The position numbers were made by a program, and so were the translations under genes. A DNA stretch of 64,000 nt from Ectopseudomonas guguanensis (GTDB taxonomy: Bacteria > Pseudomonadota > Gammaproteobacteria > Pseudomonadales > Pseudomonadaceae): positions 348,583 to 412,582 of the forward strand of contig NZ_FNJJ01000004.1 in NCBI RefSeq assembly GCF_900104265.1. The letters are read 5' to 3'. The first letter of the stretch is position 1; each line of letters starts with the position of its first letter. The notes under the pieces are model-generated. The model saw only the letters and a program-made list of their open reading frames with translations, was not told the origin of the DNA and made no database searches. Positions 49,669 through 58,901 of the stretch are shown one piece after another.

Positions 49669-50981
49669 TTGATGATGCCCTGCAAGGTGGCGATGCTGGC
49701 GCCGAGCTCGGCGCCGCTGCCGACCTCCTGGCGCAGGAAGCGTTCGAGGCTGGGCGCCAGCTGCACGGCGCGGTCGGTCTTGGCGTCCATGCCCGGGGTG
49801 TAGCCGCCCAGCGGGATCAGCTCCTTGATCTTTTCATAGGTGCTGTAGAACTCCTTGAACTGGCGCGCCGCGCCGATATGCGCGGGCTCGCCGACCTGGC
49901 TCATGCAGCGGCTGACCGAGGCGGAAATGTCGATGGCCGGGTAGTGGCCGACATCGGCCAGGCGCCTTGAGAGCACGATATGCCCGTCGAGGATGGCGCG
50001 CGCGCAGTCGACGATCGGGTCCTGGTGGTCGTCGCCCTCGGCCAGCACGGTATAGATGGCGCTGAGGCTGCCACTGCCGCTCTCGCCGTTGCCGGCGCTC
50101 TCCACCAGTTCCGGCAGCATGCCGAACACCGAAGGCGGATAGCCCTTGGTCGCCGGCGGCTCGCCGAGGGCCAGGGCGATCTCGCGCTGGGCCATGGCGT
50201 AGCGGGTCAACGAGTCGACCAGCAGCAGCACGTCCTGGCCCTGGTCGCGGAAATAGGCGGCGATGCTGTGGCACAGCTCGGTGGCCTTCAGGCGCATCAG
50301 CGGCGATTCATTGGCCGGCGCCACCACCACCACGGCCTTGCGCAACCCCTCCTCGCCAAGGGAATGCAGGAGAAATTCCTGCACCTCGCGGCCGCGCTCG
50401 CCGATCAGCCCGACCACCACCACGTCGGCCTTGGTCTGCCGGGTGATCATGCCCAGCAGCACGCTCTTGCCCACCCCGGAACCGGCGAACAGGCCGACAC
50501 GCTGGCCCTTGCCGAGGGTCAGCAGGGCGTTGATGGCGCGCACGCCGACATCCAGCGCAGCCTCCACCGGACGACGCTTGAGCGGGTTGACCCTGGGCAA
50601 CTCGACCGGCAGCGGGTCGCGCCCGGAGAGCTTACCGCGCTCGTCCAGCGGTTCGCCGAGGCCGTTGACCACCCGGCCGAGCCAGGACTCGTCGATCTGC
50701 AGCAACGCCTCGTCCTTGGCCGGGAATACCCGTGAGCCGGCGGCCAGGCCGACCGGCTTCTTGAACGGCATCAGGTAGGTGATATCGCGGTTGAAGCCGA
50801 CCACCTGGGCATCCAGCAGGCTGCCGTCGGCCTGCTCGACGCGGCAGCGCTGGCCGGTGCTGCGCTGGCAGCCGAGGCTTTCCAGGAGCATGCCGGAGAC
50901 CCGCACCAGGCGCCCGGCCACCTTGGCCAGCTGCACGCCGTCGAGCGAGCGCAGCGCTTCGTCGAGCTTGTAATCCAGCAT
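49665..50981 (-). CDS. fliI: Flagellar export ATPase FliI
   Basis: The 438-residue protein is an F1-beta-like ATPase with P-loop AGSGVGKS at 166-173, a catalytic glutamate in IGERGREV and LLLVDSLTRYAMAQREI. It powers and orders export of axial flagellar proteins. Length is normal. The N-terminus MLDYKLDEALRSLDG differs from the usual polar forms. Confidence 0.97.
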   Translation of the reverse strand: MLDYKLDEALRSLDGVQLAKVAGRLVRVSGMLLESLGCQRSTGQRCRVEQADGSLLDAQVVGFNRDITYLMPFKKPVGLAAGSRVFPAKDEALLQIDESWLGRVVNGLGEPLDERGKLSGRDPLPVELPRVNPLKRRPVEAALDVGVRAINALLTLGKGQRVGLFAGSGVGKSVLLGMITRQTKADVVVVGLIGERGREVQEFLLHSLGEEGLRKAVVVVAPANESPLMRLKATELCHSIAAYFRDQGQDVLLLVDSLTRYAMAQREIALALGEPPATKGYPPSVFGMLPELVESAGNGESGSGSLSAIYTVLAEGDDHQDPIVDCARAILDGHIVLSRRLADVGHYPAIDISASVSRCMSQVGEPAHIGAARQFKEFYSTYEKIKELIPLGGYTPGMDAKTDRAVQLAPSLERFLRQEVGSGAELGASIATLQGIIK

Positions 50982-50987
50982 GCGCGA

Positions 50988-51680
50988 TCAGGCCTCGGTC
51001 AGATGCAGGTGTTCGGCCAGGGTGTCGATGCAGGCATCCAGGCGCTGCTGACAGCCCACGTCGGCTTCGGCCTGCGGCGTGACCACGCGGCACTCGCCCA
51101 GGGCCAGACGCTCGTCGGCCACCAGCTTCCAGCCGGCCGCGCGCTCCGGCGCCAGCGCCTTGATCCGCGCGTATTCCTCGGGGCTGAGCAGCACCTGCAC
51201 GTCTTCGGGCTCGCCCGGCATGCTGGTCAGGGCTTCCTCCACCAGCGCCAGCAACTGGGTCGGATGCAGCGTGAGTTCGCAGCGGATGACCTGCTGCGAC
51301 ACCTTCTTCACCAGTTCCAGCAGTTCCTGGCGGCGCTTGTGCTCCAGCTCGCCCAGGTACTGCTCGAGCGTTTGGCTGATCCGCTCCAGTGGCTGCGCGG
51401 CCAGCTCGAATTCGCGCCGTCCTTCATTGCGGCCGTCCTCACGGCCCAGGCGCAGGCCCTCGGCCCGACCCTGCTCGAAGCCGGCCTGGCGTCCGGCTTC
51501 CTCGCCCTGCTGCAGACCGTCCTGGTAGCCCTTCTCGATGCCCTGCTGAAAGCCGTCGGCCATGACCCGCTGCAGGCCGGCGGCATCGCCGCTCCAGTCC
51601 ACTGCCGGCTGGCTGCTGCGCGGCGGAAAGCGGTAGGCGCGCCACTGGCGGGTATCGCCCCTGATCACCTTGACCGTCAT
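50988..51680 (-). CDS. fliH: Flagellar ATPase regulator FliH with long GxxxG array
   Basis: The 230-residue protein has a glycine every fourth residue over about 45 positions (from roughly 43 to 87), twelve glycines in an unbroken GxxxG array. The C-terminal half fits FliH (VIRCELTLHPTQLLALVEEA). FliH dimers bind and regulate FliI. The start is one base after the fliG stop. Confidence 0.92.
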   Translation of the reverse strand: MTVKVIRGDTRQWRAYRFPPRSSQPAVDWSGDAAGLQRVMADGFQQGIEKGYQDGLQQGEEAGRQAGFEQGRAEGLRLGREDGRNEGRREFELAAQPLERISQTLEQYLGELEHKRRQELLELVKKVSQQVIRCELTLHPTQLLALVEEALTSMPGEPEDVQVLLSPEEYARIKALAPERAAGWKLVADERLALGECRVVTPQAEADVGCQQRLDACIDTLAEHLHLTEA

Positions 51681-51681
51681 C

Positions 51682-52746
51682 TCATTCCACCGTCTGTTCG
51701 CGGAACAGCTGCACCTGCAGCTCGCCGCTGGCCGACATTTCCCGCACCACGGCCATGATGTCCTTGCGCACCTGCTCGACGCGGCTCAATGGCACCGGAC
51801 CCTGACGCCGGTTGATCGATTCCATCTGCTGCGCCTGGCGCTTGGGCATGGCGCCGGTGATGGCGCGCACCAGCTCGGGCTCGGCGCCCTTGAGGGCGAC
51901 CACCCATTCCTCCAGCGGCACCGCCTCGAGCAGTGCCTGCAGCACGTCCTGGTTCTGCCGCGAGAGGATGAAGAAGTCGTACATTTCGTCCTCGATGCGC
52001 TCCACCAGCTGGTCGTCGTGGGCGCGCAGCAGTTCGAACATCTGCCCGCGGTCGCCCTTGAAGCGGTTCATGATGTCCGCCGCCTGCTTGATGCCGCGCA
52101 CCTGCGAGCCCTGGGTGCTGAGCACGGTCAGGCTGCGCTCGATCAGTTGCTCCAGCTCGGCGATGACGTCGCTGTTGACCTCGCTGAGGTTGGCGATGCG
52201 GTACAAGAGTTCGTCCTGGCGCTCCTTGGGCATGCACTCGAGCACCTCGCTGGCCATGCCCGGCGGCAGGAAGGCGAGGAACACCGCCTGCATCTGCGCG
52301 TGTTCCTTGGCGATCAGCGCAGCGAACTGCTTCGGGTCGAGCCACTCCATCTTGGCCATCTTGGCGCGAATCTCCTCGCCGTAGATGCTGTCGAGCAGCG
52401 AACGGGTGATCTCGCTGCCCAACGCCTTGCTGAGCATGCCGGCCAGGTAGCCGCGCGAGGCGCCCTTGATGCTGCTCTGCTCCTTGTAGTCCTCGAAAAA
52501 GCGGCCGATCACGTCGGAGACCATCGGCTGCTTGACGTTGGACAGGCGCGCCATGGCCTGGCTGATGGCGACGATTTCCTCGCGCGAGAAGTGGCGGAGC
52601 ACGCCGGCGGAAATCTCGTCGCCCATGCTCAGCATGAGGATGGCCGCCTGCTCGGACGAACTCAGCGAGCGATTCTGCACGCGCATGCGCATTTCCTTGG
52701 CGGTGGAACCACCGCGGCCATCAGGCTGGGTTGAGGTCTCGCTCAT
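51682..52746 (-). CDS. fliG: Flagellar motor switch protein FliG
   Basis: The 354-residue protein has an N-terminal FliF-binding region (SSSEQAAILMLSMGDEISAG), a middle domain (KEHAQMQAVFLAFLPP) and the C-terminal torque-generating charged helix around DEMYDFFILSRQNQ. The EHPQ motif reads EHAQ. It links the MS ring to the stator. Its start overlaps fliF by 26 bp, an unusually long overlap. Confidence 0.96.
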   Translation of the reverse strand: MSETSTQPDGRGGSTAKEMRMRVQNRSLSSSEQAAILMLSMGDEISAGVLRHFSREEIVAISQAMARLSNVKQPMVSDVIGRFFEDYKEQSSIKGASRGYLAGMLSKALGSEITRSLLDSIYGEEIRAKMAKMEWLDPKQFAALIAKEHAQMQAVFLAFLPPGMASEVLECMPKERQDELLYRIANLSEVNSDVIAELEQLIERSLTVLSTQGSQVRGIKQAADIMNRFKGDRGQMFELLRAHDDQLVERIEDEMYDFFILSRQNQDVLQALLEAVPLEEWVVALKGAEPELVRAITGAMPKRQAQQMESINRRQGPVPLSRVEQVRKDIMAVVREMSASGELQVQLFREQTVE

Positions 52747-54400
52747 TGCGTCCTATCCATTGTTTGATGACTTCCGAGACGCGCTCGGGATCGTTCTTGG
52801 CCAACATCTGCAGGTGTTCGATCTGTAGCTCCAGGCCCGAGCCTGGCGCCGGCAGACGGATCTCCGAGAGCGGGCTGAGCTCGCCGAGCACCGTGGCGCC
52901 CGGCTGCTCGTCGCCGACGCGGGCCAGCAGGCGCTCGGCAGCACGCTCGGCGTGCAGGGCAAGCGGATCATCGCCGTCGACCGCCGCCGGTAAGCCCGGC
53001 TGGCTGCGCTGGGTCAGGCTGCGCACTGCGGGACGCACCACCATCAGCAACAGCAGCAGGCTGATCAGGGCGAACACGCCGAGCTTGGCCAGCTCGTGCA
53101 CCTTGGCGTTTTCCCACCAGGGCAACGCCTCGCCCTGCGCCACATCCGCGCCGGCAGCGGTGAAGGGAAATACGCTCAGAGTGAGCAGGTCGCCACGCGC
53201 CTGGTTGAAGCCCACGGCGCTCTTGACCATGGCTTCCAGCTCGGCGCGCGCCTCGGTGCTCCAGCCGCCCTCGGGCGCCGCCGCGGCGTTGAGCACCACG
53301 GCAATGCTCTGCTGGCGCAGGCCGAATGGCGCGTGCTTGACGTGGGTGACGCTCTGGTCGTAATCGAGCTGGCGATTGGATTCCTTGCGCAGCGAGGTGG
53401 CCGCCTTGTTGGCCGCCTCGCCCTCGGCCGGCGGCTGGCCTTCGGCCGGCTCCGGTGCAGGCTGCGGCGGGCGGTTGGCCAGCGAGCCGGGCACGCCGAG
53501 GGCCAGCTGGTCGAGCACACTTTCGTCGCGCAGCACTTCGTTGCGCAGGCGCGGGTTCTCGCCGTAGGCCTGGAAGGTCTCTTCCTTCTGGCTGAAATCG
53601 ATATCGGCGGCGACGCTGATGCGGTAGTTGCCATTACCCAGGACCGGCGCCAGCACCGCCTCGGCGTTGGCCACCGCCTTGTTCTGGTAGTCGTCCACCA
53701 CCTGCCAGTTCTGCACCGGACCGCCGAGCGCATCGATGCCGCGCGACAGCAGCGCGCCGTACTGATCGACCACCTGCACGTTGGCCGCATCGAGCTGCGG
53801 CACGCTGCCGGCCACCAGATTGACGATGGCGCTGACCTGCTCCGGCGCCAGCTTGTAGCCGGGCGCCAGCTGCAACATCACCGAGGCCTTGCCCGGCTCG
53901 CGCTTGCCGACCACGAAGGAGCTGCTCTCCTGCAGCGCCAGGTGCACACGCGCACCTTCCACGCCCTTGAGCGCCATCACCGTGCGCGCCAGCTCGCCCT
54001 CCAGGCTGCGCTTGAGGCGCACGTCCTGAACGAACTGGCTGGTACCCAGCGGCTCGTCCTTGTCGAACAATTCGTAGCCGGCCGGCACCTTGACCTGCAC
54101 GCCCTTGGCCGCCAGCAGCATGCGCGCGCGGCCGAGCTGATCCTCGCGCACCAGCACCTGGCCGCTCTGCGGGTGCAGGCGGTAGGCGATGGCATCGCCA
54201 TCGAGCACCTGCATCACCTCGGCGGCCGGGTAGGCCTCGCCGGTTCCGTAAAGGGGGCGGTAGGAACCCTGGTCACGCCACAGGTAGAACACCACGCCAA
54301 CGGCCAGCAGCGCAGCGATCAGCGCCAGGCCGATCAGGCTCATGCGCGGGTCGAGTTTCAGCCCGGTTTCGGGCAGCTTGCTTCTTATGGTCTGCAGCAC
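52721..54400 (-). CDS. fliF: Flagellar MS-ring protein FliF
   Basis: The 559-residue protein has two membrane segments (about 23-43 and 443-463) flanking ring-building domains, with YELFDKDEPLGTSQFVQDVR and VHLALQESSSFV, and a C-terminal FliG-binding tail. An alanine/proline-rich linker lies around 325-350. It builds the membrane base of the second flagellum. Confidence 0.97.
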   Translation of the reverse strand: MLQTIRSKLPETGLKLDPRMSLIGLALIAALLAVGVVFYLWRDQGSYRPLYGTGEAYPAAEVMQVLDGDAIAYRLHPQSGQVLVREDQLGRARMLLAAKGVQVKVPAGYELFDKDEPLGTSQFVQDVRLKRSLEGELARTVMALKGVEGARVHLALQESSSFVVGKREPGKASVMLQLAPGYKLAPEQVSAIVNLVAGSVPQLDAANVQVVDQYGALLSRGIDALGGPVQNWQVVDDYQNKAVANAEAVLAPVLGNGNYRISVAADIDFSQKEETFQAYGENPRLRNEVLRDESVLDQLALGVPGSLANRPPQPAPEPAEGQPPAEGEAANKAATSLRKESNRQLDYDQSVTHVKHAPFGLRQQSIAVVLNAAAAPEGGWSTEARAELEAMVKSAVGFNQARGDLLTLSVFPFTAAGADVAQGEALPWWENAKVHELAKLGVFALISLLLLLMVVRPAVRSLTQRSQPGLPAAVDGDDPLALHAERAAERLLARVGDEQPGATVLGELSPLSEIRLPAPGSGLELQIEHLQMLAKNDPERVSEVIKQWIGRNERDLNPA

Positions 54401-54419
54401 GCGTCAGTCCCCGGTCCGC

Positions 54420-54755
54420 TTACAGCGGCATCTTCATGATGTCGTCGAAGGCGCTGGATAGCTTGTTGCGCACCTGCATCAGGGCGCTGAAGGAGACGCT
54501 GGCCTTCTGGCTCTCGATCATCGCGCCGACCAGATCGTCGCTCTGGCCGCTGTCCACGGCCGCCATCAGCGCAGCGGAACGATGCTGCCGGGCATCCACC
54601 GCGCGCACCGCGTCGTCGAAGGCGGCGGCGAAGCCCGCCTCGCCAGTCTGCCCGGCGAACGCCTGCGCCGGCTTGATCGGCGCCGCTTCGCCGAGGTTCT
54701 TCAACTGCTCCATTCGGCCCAGCAGGTCCTGCTGCACCTGACTAATCGAGTTCAT
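54420..54755 (-). CDS. fliE: Flagellar hook-basal body adaptor FliE
   Basis: ATG 54755 with GGAGACCGTAGG upstream gives 111 residues. FliE features include VDSGQSDDLVGAMIESQKAS and VRNKLSSAFDDIMKMPL. It joins the MS ring to the proximal rod. It is the first gene after lafK and 19 bp from fliF. Confidence 0.93.
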   Translation of the reverse strand: MNSISQVQQDLLGRMEQLKNLGEAAPIKPAQAFAGQTGEAGFAAAFDDAVRAVDARQHRSAALMAAVDSGQSDDLVGAMIESQKASVSFSALMQVRNKLSSAFDDIMKMPL

Positions 54756-54766
54756 CCTACGGTCTC

Positions 54767-56176
54767 CTAGACGGGAATCTGTACGCCCTGCTCGCGCATG
54801 GCGTTGAGGCGATAGCGCAGTGCGCGCGGGGTCATGCCGAGGCTCTCGGCGGCCTTGGTCTTGTGTCCGCCGAAACGGCGGATGGTGTCGATCACATGCT
54901 GGTACTCGGCCCACTTGCCGCTGGCGCGCAGGGCCGCCTTGCCACCTTCGAGCACCTGCGGCTGCAGACGCGGCGCCAGCTCCGGCGCGCTGCTCACGGG
55001 CACGCTCAGGCCCAGGTCCTGAGCCTGGATATACAGGCCATTGCGCAGGATCAGCGCGCGCTGCAGGCAGTTCTCCAGTTCGCGCACGTTGCCCGGCCAG
55101 TCATGCGCCAGCAGCGCGCGGCAGGCATCTTCGGTGAGCAGTTCGTGGCGCGCGTCCTGCGGCGCGTACTGGCGAATGAAGCGGCGCGCCAGCGGCAGCA
55201 CGTCTTCCTTGCGCTCGCGCAGCGGGCTGATGTGCAGCGGCAGCACGTCGAGGCGGAACATCAGGTCTGCGCGGAAACGGCCTTCGGCTACTTCCTGCTG
55301 GAGGTCACGGTTGGTGGCGGCGATGATGCGCACGTCGAGGGCGATTTCGCGGCGCCCGCCCAGGCGCTCGACGCGCTGCTCCTGCAGCACCCGCAGCAGC
55401 TTGGCCTGCAGGCCAAGCGGCAGTTCACCGATCTCGTCGAGCAGCAGGGTGCCGCCGTTGGCCAGCTCGAACTTGCCCGGCTGGGCGCTGACCGCACCGG
55501 TGAAGGCGCCCTTCTCATGACCGAAAAGAATGGATTCGAGCATCTGCTCGGGGATAGCCGCGCAGTTCACGGCAATGAAGGGGGCCTCGCCGCTGGCCGA
55601 GAAGCGGTGGATGTAGCGCGCCATCAGCTCCTTGCCGGTGCCAGTCTCGCCGGTGATCAGAATCGGCGCGCGGGTCATGGCCACGCGCTGGGCCATGGCC
55701 AGCAGGCGGCGGCCGGCCTGCGAGCAGGACACGAAGCCCTCCTCGCCGGAGCTGGCCGACTCCTGACGACGCAGCAGCGCACTGAGCTGGGCTTCGCTGA
55801 ACGGCGCCAGCAGATAATCGACACAGCCCAGTTCGAGCAACGCGGCGGCCTTTTCCTGATCGGCATATTCCACGACCGGCACCACACCGACACGCCCGAC
55901 CTGACGCAGGATGGCGCCCACCTGTGCATAGAGGGTGTTGCCGGCCAGGCTGCTGACGAACACCAGCACCAGGCTGGCCTCTTCCAGCGCGGCCGGGTCC
56001 AGCTCCAGGCAACTGGCGAAACGACGCACAGGAAAGCCGCGACGCTGCAGGCCGCCGGTCAGCAGGCGCTCGCTGGCGGCATCGGCCTGACCGATCACGA
56101 CTATATGTTGCTGCCCCAGCTGTTCATCGAACAGCTCGTCGCAGGCGTAACTTACCGTTTGAGTTGAATGCTTCAA
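54767..56176 (-). CDS. lafK: LafK-like sigma-54-dependent flagellar activator
   Basis: The 469-residue protein has a receiver-like N-terminus (about 22-140), a sigma-54 AAA+ domain with Walker A GETGTGKE (176-183), GAFTGA (223-228) and Walker B LLLDEIG (244-250), and a Fis-type C-terminal helix-turn-helix ([19 protein letters not shown]). The intact GAFTGA motif means it should activate sigma-54 promoters. The receiver lacks an obvious phosphoacceptor aspartate, as in FleQ and LafK. It heads the fliEFGHIJ-flgMN operon and diverges from fliM. Vibrio and Aeromonas lateral systems have the same arrangement; the name lafK is by analogy. Confidence 0.88.
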   Translation of the reverse strand: MKHSTQTVSYACDELFDEQLGQQHIVVIGQADAASERLLTGGLQRRGFPVRRFASCLELDPAALEEASLVLVFVSSLAGNTLYAQVGAILRQVGRVGVVPVVEYADQEKAAALLELGCVDYLLAPFSEAQLSALLRRQESASSGEEGFVSCSQAGRRLLAMAQRVAMTRAPILITGETGTGKELMARYIHRFSASGEAPFIAVNCAAIPEQMLESILFGHEKGAFTGAVSAQPGKFELANGGTLLLDEIGELPLGLQAKLLRVLQEQRVERLGGRREIALDVRIIAATNRDLQQEVAEGRFRADLMFRLDVLPLHISPLRERKEDVLPLARRFIRQYAPQDARHELLTEDACRALLAHDWPGNVRELENCLQRALILRNGLYIQAQDLGLSVPVSSAPELAPRLQPQVLEGGKAALRASGKWAEYQHVIDTIRRFGGHKTKAAESLGMTPRALRYRLNAMREQGVQIPV

Positions 56177-56653
56177 GGTAAATCACCCGATGTCTTTCAT
56201 GAGCCCGGCGGCGGCATTCGACCTCTGTGCAAAACTGCCAAGTAGATGACAGATTTTTTTCACCAGGCCCCTTAATCTTTCGAAACTTCCCGTCGCCCTT
56301 ATCGGTCAACTTCGGCAGCACTTGTCTGCGTGACATCCATGCGTGCGACGGATCACGGCGCGGACGTTAACAAGCGCACAGAAGATCGCCGAATTACTTG
56401 CTGTTATTTCCTATCAATGCTGGCAAGCCGCCATCAAAGACAGCAATTGATATCTATTGATTTAATTTCCCGCCCTCCCTCCGCCTAGACTTCCCCCCGT
56501 CATCACTGGCCTGCAGCGCTGTGCCCGGGTGATTTCGACGCCATGGCCGCAGCGATACCGCCGCAGCCCGCCGGCACATCAAAACGTCCTCTGCACGCCC
56601 AGCGAATGGCTCGCTGGTGCACCGCAGTTACAACCAGGAATACAGCCCACAAC
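56177..56653. other. AT-enriched 477-bp divergent promoter region of the second flagellar cluster
   Basis: It lies between lafK (minus) and fliM (plus) and must contain the promoters of both operons. The stretch 56387-56475 is clearly richer in A and T than the flanking genes. I found no clean sigma-54 (GG-N10-GC with TGGCAC and TTGC) or sigma-28 site. No gene is seen. Confidence 0.55.
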
Positions 56654-57493
56654 ATGACCGGGATTAAAAAAGTCCTTCATGGCGTGCCCGCCGACAGTCT
56701 GACCCGGTTGAAACCGCAGAAACTTGGCCGGCACTACCACAAGATTCCCCACTATATTCGCGAGCTCTCCAGCAAATACCCGCGCATCATCAGCGACTAC
56801 TTTCTGCGCAACTATCGAATCAATCTCGAGTTGCTCCGGGTCGAGGTGCACGAGCAAGTCGATAAAGAAGCCGAGTGCCTTTATCGCTCGCCCCTGGGCA
56901 AGGTCGGTTTCGCCATCGACCGCGCCCTGCTGACCGAAGCGCTGGAGTGCTACTACGGCGGCACCTGCCTGCCCAACCACGAAGCGCCGCCGGTGAGCAC
57001 CTCGGAACAGCGCATGCGTACGCGCCTGGGCCTGGACATCAGCCAGCTGTTCGCCCGCTCGATTCTCGCCGGGCAGACCTTCGGCAAGCTCGAGCCGTAC
57101 GACAACGCCTATGACGAGACCACCTGGGAATACGTGGCGCAGTTCCACTTCACCAGCCACATCACCGGCAGCCAGGCATCGATCTTCATCTATCTGGATA
57201 CGCAACTGGTCGATGAGCTGACCAGCCGCCTGACGCCCCCGGCACCGGTGGCCCAGAGCGGCAGTTCGCTCAACCAGATTCGCCAGTTGCCGGTGCGCCT
57301 GGACTGCGTGGTGGCCAGCCTGCAGATGCCGCTGGCCCAGGTGCTGGCCCTGCGCCCCGGCGACATCCTGCCGATGCGCCTGCTGGAGCGCTGCGAGGTG
57401 CAGATCAACCAGCAGAAGCTGTTTCGCGGCGCCATCTTCGAAGACGACGGCTCCTTGTTCCTGACTTCTCTTGAGAGCGTGAAGACCCCATGA
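56654..57493 (+). CDS. fliM: Flagellar motor switch protein FliM (lateral type)
   Basis: With ATG 56654 the protein has 279 residues. It contains the FliM middle domain (LGLDISQLFARSILAG, QFHFTSHITGSQASIFIYL) and a C-terminal SpoA-like surface-presentation region (LRPGDILPMRLLERCEVQINQQKLFRGAI). The N-terminal CheY-binding motif of polar FliM (LSQDEIDALL) is absent here and in all upstream in-frame sequence. In-frame starts at 56543 or 56606 are possible but add no FliM-like sequence. It overlaps fliN by 4 bp (ATGA). Confidence 0.92.
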   Translation: MTGIKKVLHGVPADSLTRLKPQKLGRHYHKIPHYIRELSSKYPRIISDYFLRNYRINLELLRVEVHEQVDKEAECLYRSPLGKVGFAIDRALLTEALECYYGGTCLPNHEAPPVSTSEQRMRTRLGLDISQLFARSILAGQTFGKLEPYDNAYDETTWEYVAQFHFTSHITGSQASIFIYLDTQLVDELTSRLTPPAPVAQSGSSLNQIRQLPVRLDCVVASLQMPLAQVLALRPGDILPMRLLERCEVQINQQKLFRGAIFEDDGSLFLTSLESVKTP

Positions 57494-57861
57494 GCAGCCC
57501 CATTTCCGATAACGATTTCGACAGCCTGATCAACGATGCCGGTCTCAACCTCGACGAGCCCGTCAGCGAGCCCGTCGCGGAACAGGCACCGGCCAGCCTG
57601 CCGCAGCAGGACCTGAGCTTCTTCGGCAAGATTCCGGTCAACGTCACCCTGGAGGTGGCCTCCACCGAGATCACCCTCAAGGAGCTGATGGACGTCGACG
57701 CCGGCAGCGTGATCGCCCTCGACAAGCTGGCCGGCGAACCGCTGGACGTGAAGGTCAACGGTGCGCTGTTCGCCAAGGCCGAGGTGGTGGTGATGAACGG
57801 CAACTACGGCCTGCGCATCGTCGAGCTGTCCGGCAGCGGCCTCAGCGGGCTGGGCGTGTGA
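57490..57861 (+). CDS. fliN: Flagellar switch C-ring protein FliN
   Basis: The 123-residue protein has an acidic N-terminus and the SpoA domain (FFGKIPVNVTLEVASTEITL ... LDVKVNGALFAKAEVVVMNG). It forms the lower C ring with FliM. It overlaps fliM by 4 bp and fliP by 1 bp (TGATG). Confidence 0.95.
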   Translation: MSSPISDNDFDSLINDAGLNLDEPVSEPVAEQAPASLPQQDLSFFGKIPVNVTLEVASTEITLKELMDVDAGSVIALDKLAGEPLDVKVNGALFAKAEVVVMNGNYGLRIVELSGSGLSGLGV

Positions 57862-58613
57862 TGCTGCGCCGGCTGCTGCAGCTCGGCCTGCTGCTGGCGG
57901 CCCTGTGCTGCCCGCTGCTGGCTCATGCCGCCGGCGGCGATATCACCCTGTTCAACTTCAACGATACCGAAGACGGCCAGACCCTCAGCGTCAAGCTGCA
58001 GATCCTGCTGATCATGACGCTGCTGGGCTTCCTCCCGGCCATGTTGATGATGATGACCTGCTTCACCCGCTTCATCATCGTCCTGGCCATCCTGCGCCAG
58101 GCCATCGGCCTGCAGCAGAGCCCGCCCAACCCGGTGCTGATCGGCATCGCCCTGTGCCTCACCCTGCTGGTAATGCGCCCGGTGTGGCAGGAGATGTACA
58201 CCGAGGCCTATGTGCCCTTCGAAGCCGACCAGATCAGCCTCGAGCAGGGGCTGGGCGAAGGCAAACGCATCATCAGCCAGTTCATGTTGGCGCAGACCAG
58301 CAAGAACTCGCTGGAAACCCTGGTCGCCCTGGCCGGCGAAGAGCTGCCTGAGGACCTCGCCCAGCTGGACTTTTCCCTGCTGCTGCCGGCCTTCGTACTG
58401 AGCGAGCTGAAGACCGCCTTCCAGCTCGGCTTCATGATCTTCGTACCCTTTCTGGTGATCGACCTGGTGGTGGCCAGCGTACTCATGGCGATGGGCATGA
58501 TGATGCTGTCGCCGATGATGATCTCGCTGCCGTTCAAGCTGCTGGTGTTCGTCCTGGTGGACGGCTGGACGCTGCTGGTCGGCACCCTCACCACCAGTAT
58601 CCAGCCCTATTAG
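57861..58613 (+). CDS. fliP: Flagellar export gate protein FliP
   Basis: ATG 57861 gives 250 residues with a cleavable signal (MLRRLLQLGLLLAALCCPLLAHA) and about four membrane segments; MMTCFTRFIIVLAILRQAIG and MGMMMLSPMMISLPFKLLVF are conserved. FliP pentamers form the export channel. There is no fliO gene between fliN and fliP, unlike the polar operon order. Confidence 0.97.
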   Translation: MLRRLLQLGLLLAALCCPLLAHAAGGDITLFNFNDTEDGQTLSVKLQILLIMTLLGFLPAMLMMMTCFTRFIIVLAILRQAIGLQQSPPNPVLIGIALCLTLLVMRPVWQEMYTEAYVPFEADQISLEQGLGEGKRIISQFMLAQTSKNSLETLVALAGEELPEDLAQLDFSLLLPAFVLSELKTAFQLGFMIFVPFLVIDLVVASVLMAMGMMMLSPMMISLPFKLLVFVLVDGWTLLVGTLTTSIQPY

Positions 58614-58625
58614 CGAGGCCTTGCG

Positions 58626-58898
58626 ATGCTCACGCCCGAACACGCCGCCCAGCTGGTGGCTCACGCCGTCTACATCACCGGTCTGATCGTCTGCGTGCTG
58701 GTGGTGCCGAGTCTGCTCGGCGGCCTGCTGGTGAGCATTTTCCAGGCGGCCACGCAGATCAACGAACAGATGCTCAGCTTCCTCCCGCGCCTGCTGATCA
58801 CCCTGGCGATGCTGGTGTTCGCCGGTCACTGGATCCTGCGCACGCTGGGGGATCTGTTCATCGAAACCTTCAAGCAGGCCGGGCATCTGGTGGGCTGA
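58626..58898 (+). CDS. fliQ: Flagellar export gate protein FliQ
   Basis: The 90-residue protein has two membrane helices and the FliQ pattern LLGGLLVSIFQAATQINEQM. It packs around the FliP/FliR channel. It is 12 bp after fliP. Confidence 0.96.
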   Translation: MLTPEHAAQLVAHAVYITGLIVCVLVVPSLLGGLLVSIFQAATQINEQMLSFLPRLLITLAMLVFAGHWILRTLGDLFIETFKQAGHLVG

Positions 58899-58901
58899 AG
58901 C

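Noticed and set aside
56364..56377. GG-N10-GC as a sigma-54 site upstream of fliM
   Set aside because: Only the GG and GC dinucleotides match; the surrounding TGGCAC and TTGC bases are absent, so this is expected by chance.
56367..56395. TTAA-N17-GCCGAATT as a sigma-28 promoter for fliM
   Set aside because: The -10 part matches GCCGATAA poorly and the spacing is two bases too long.
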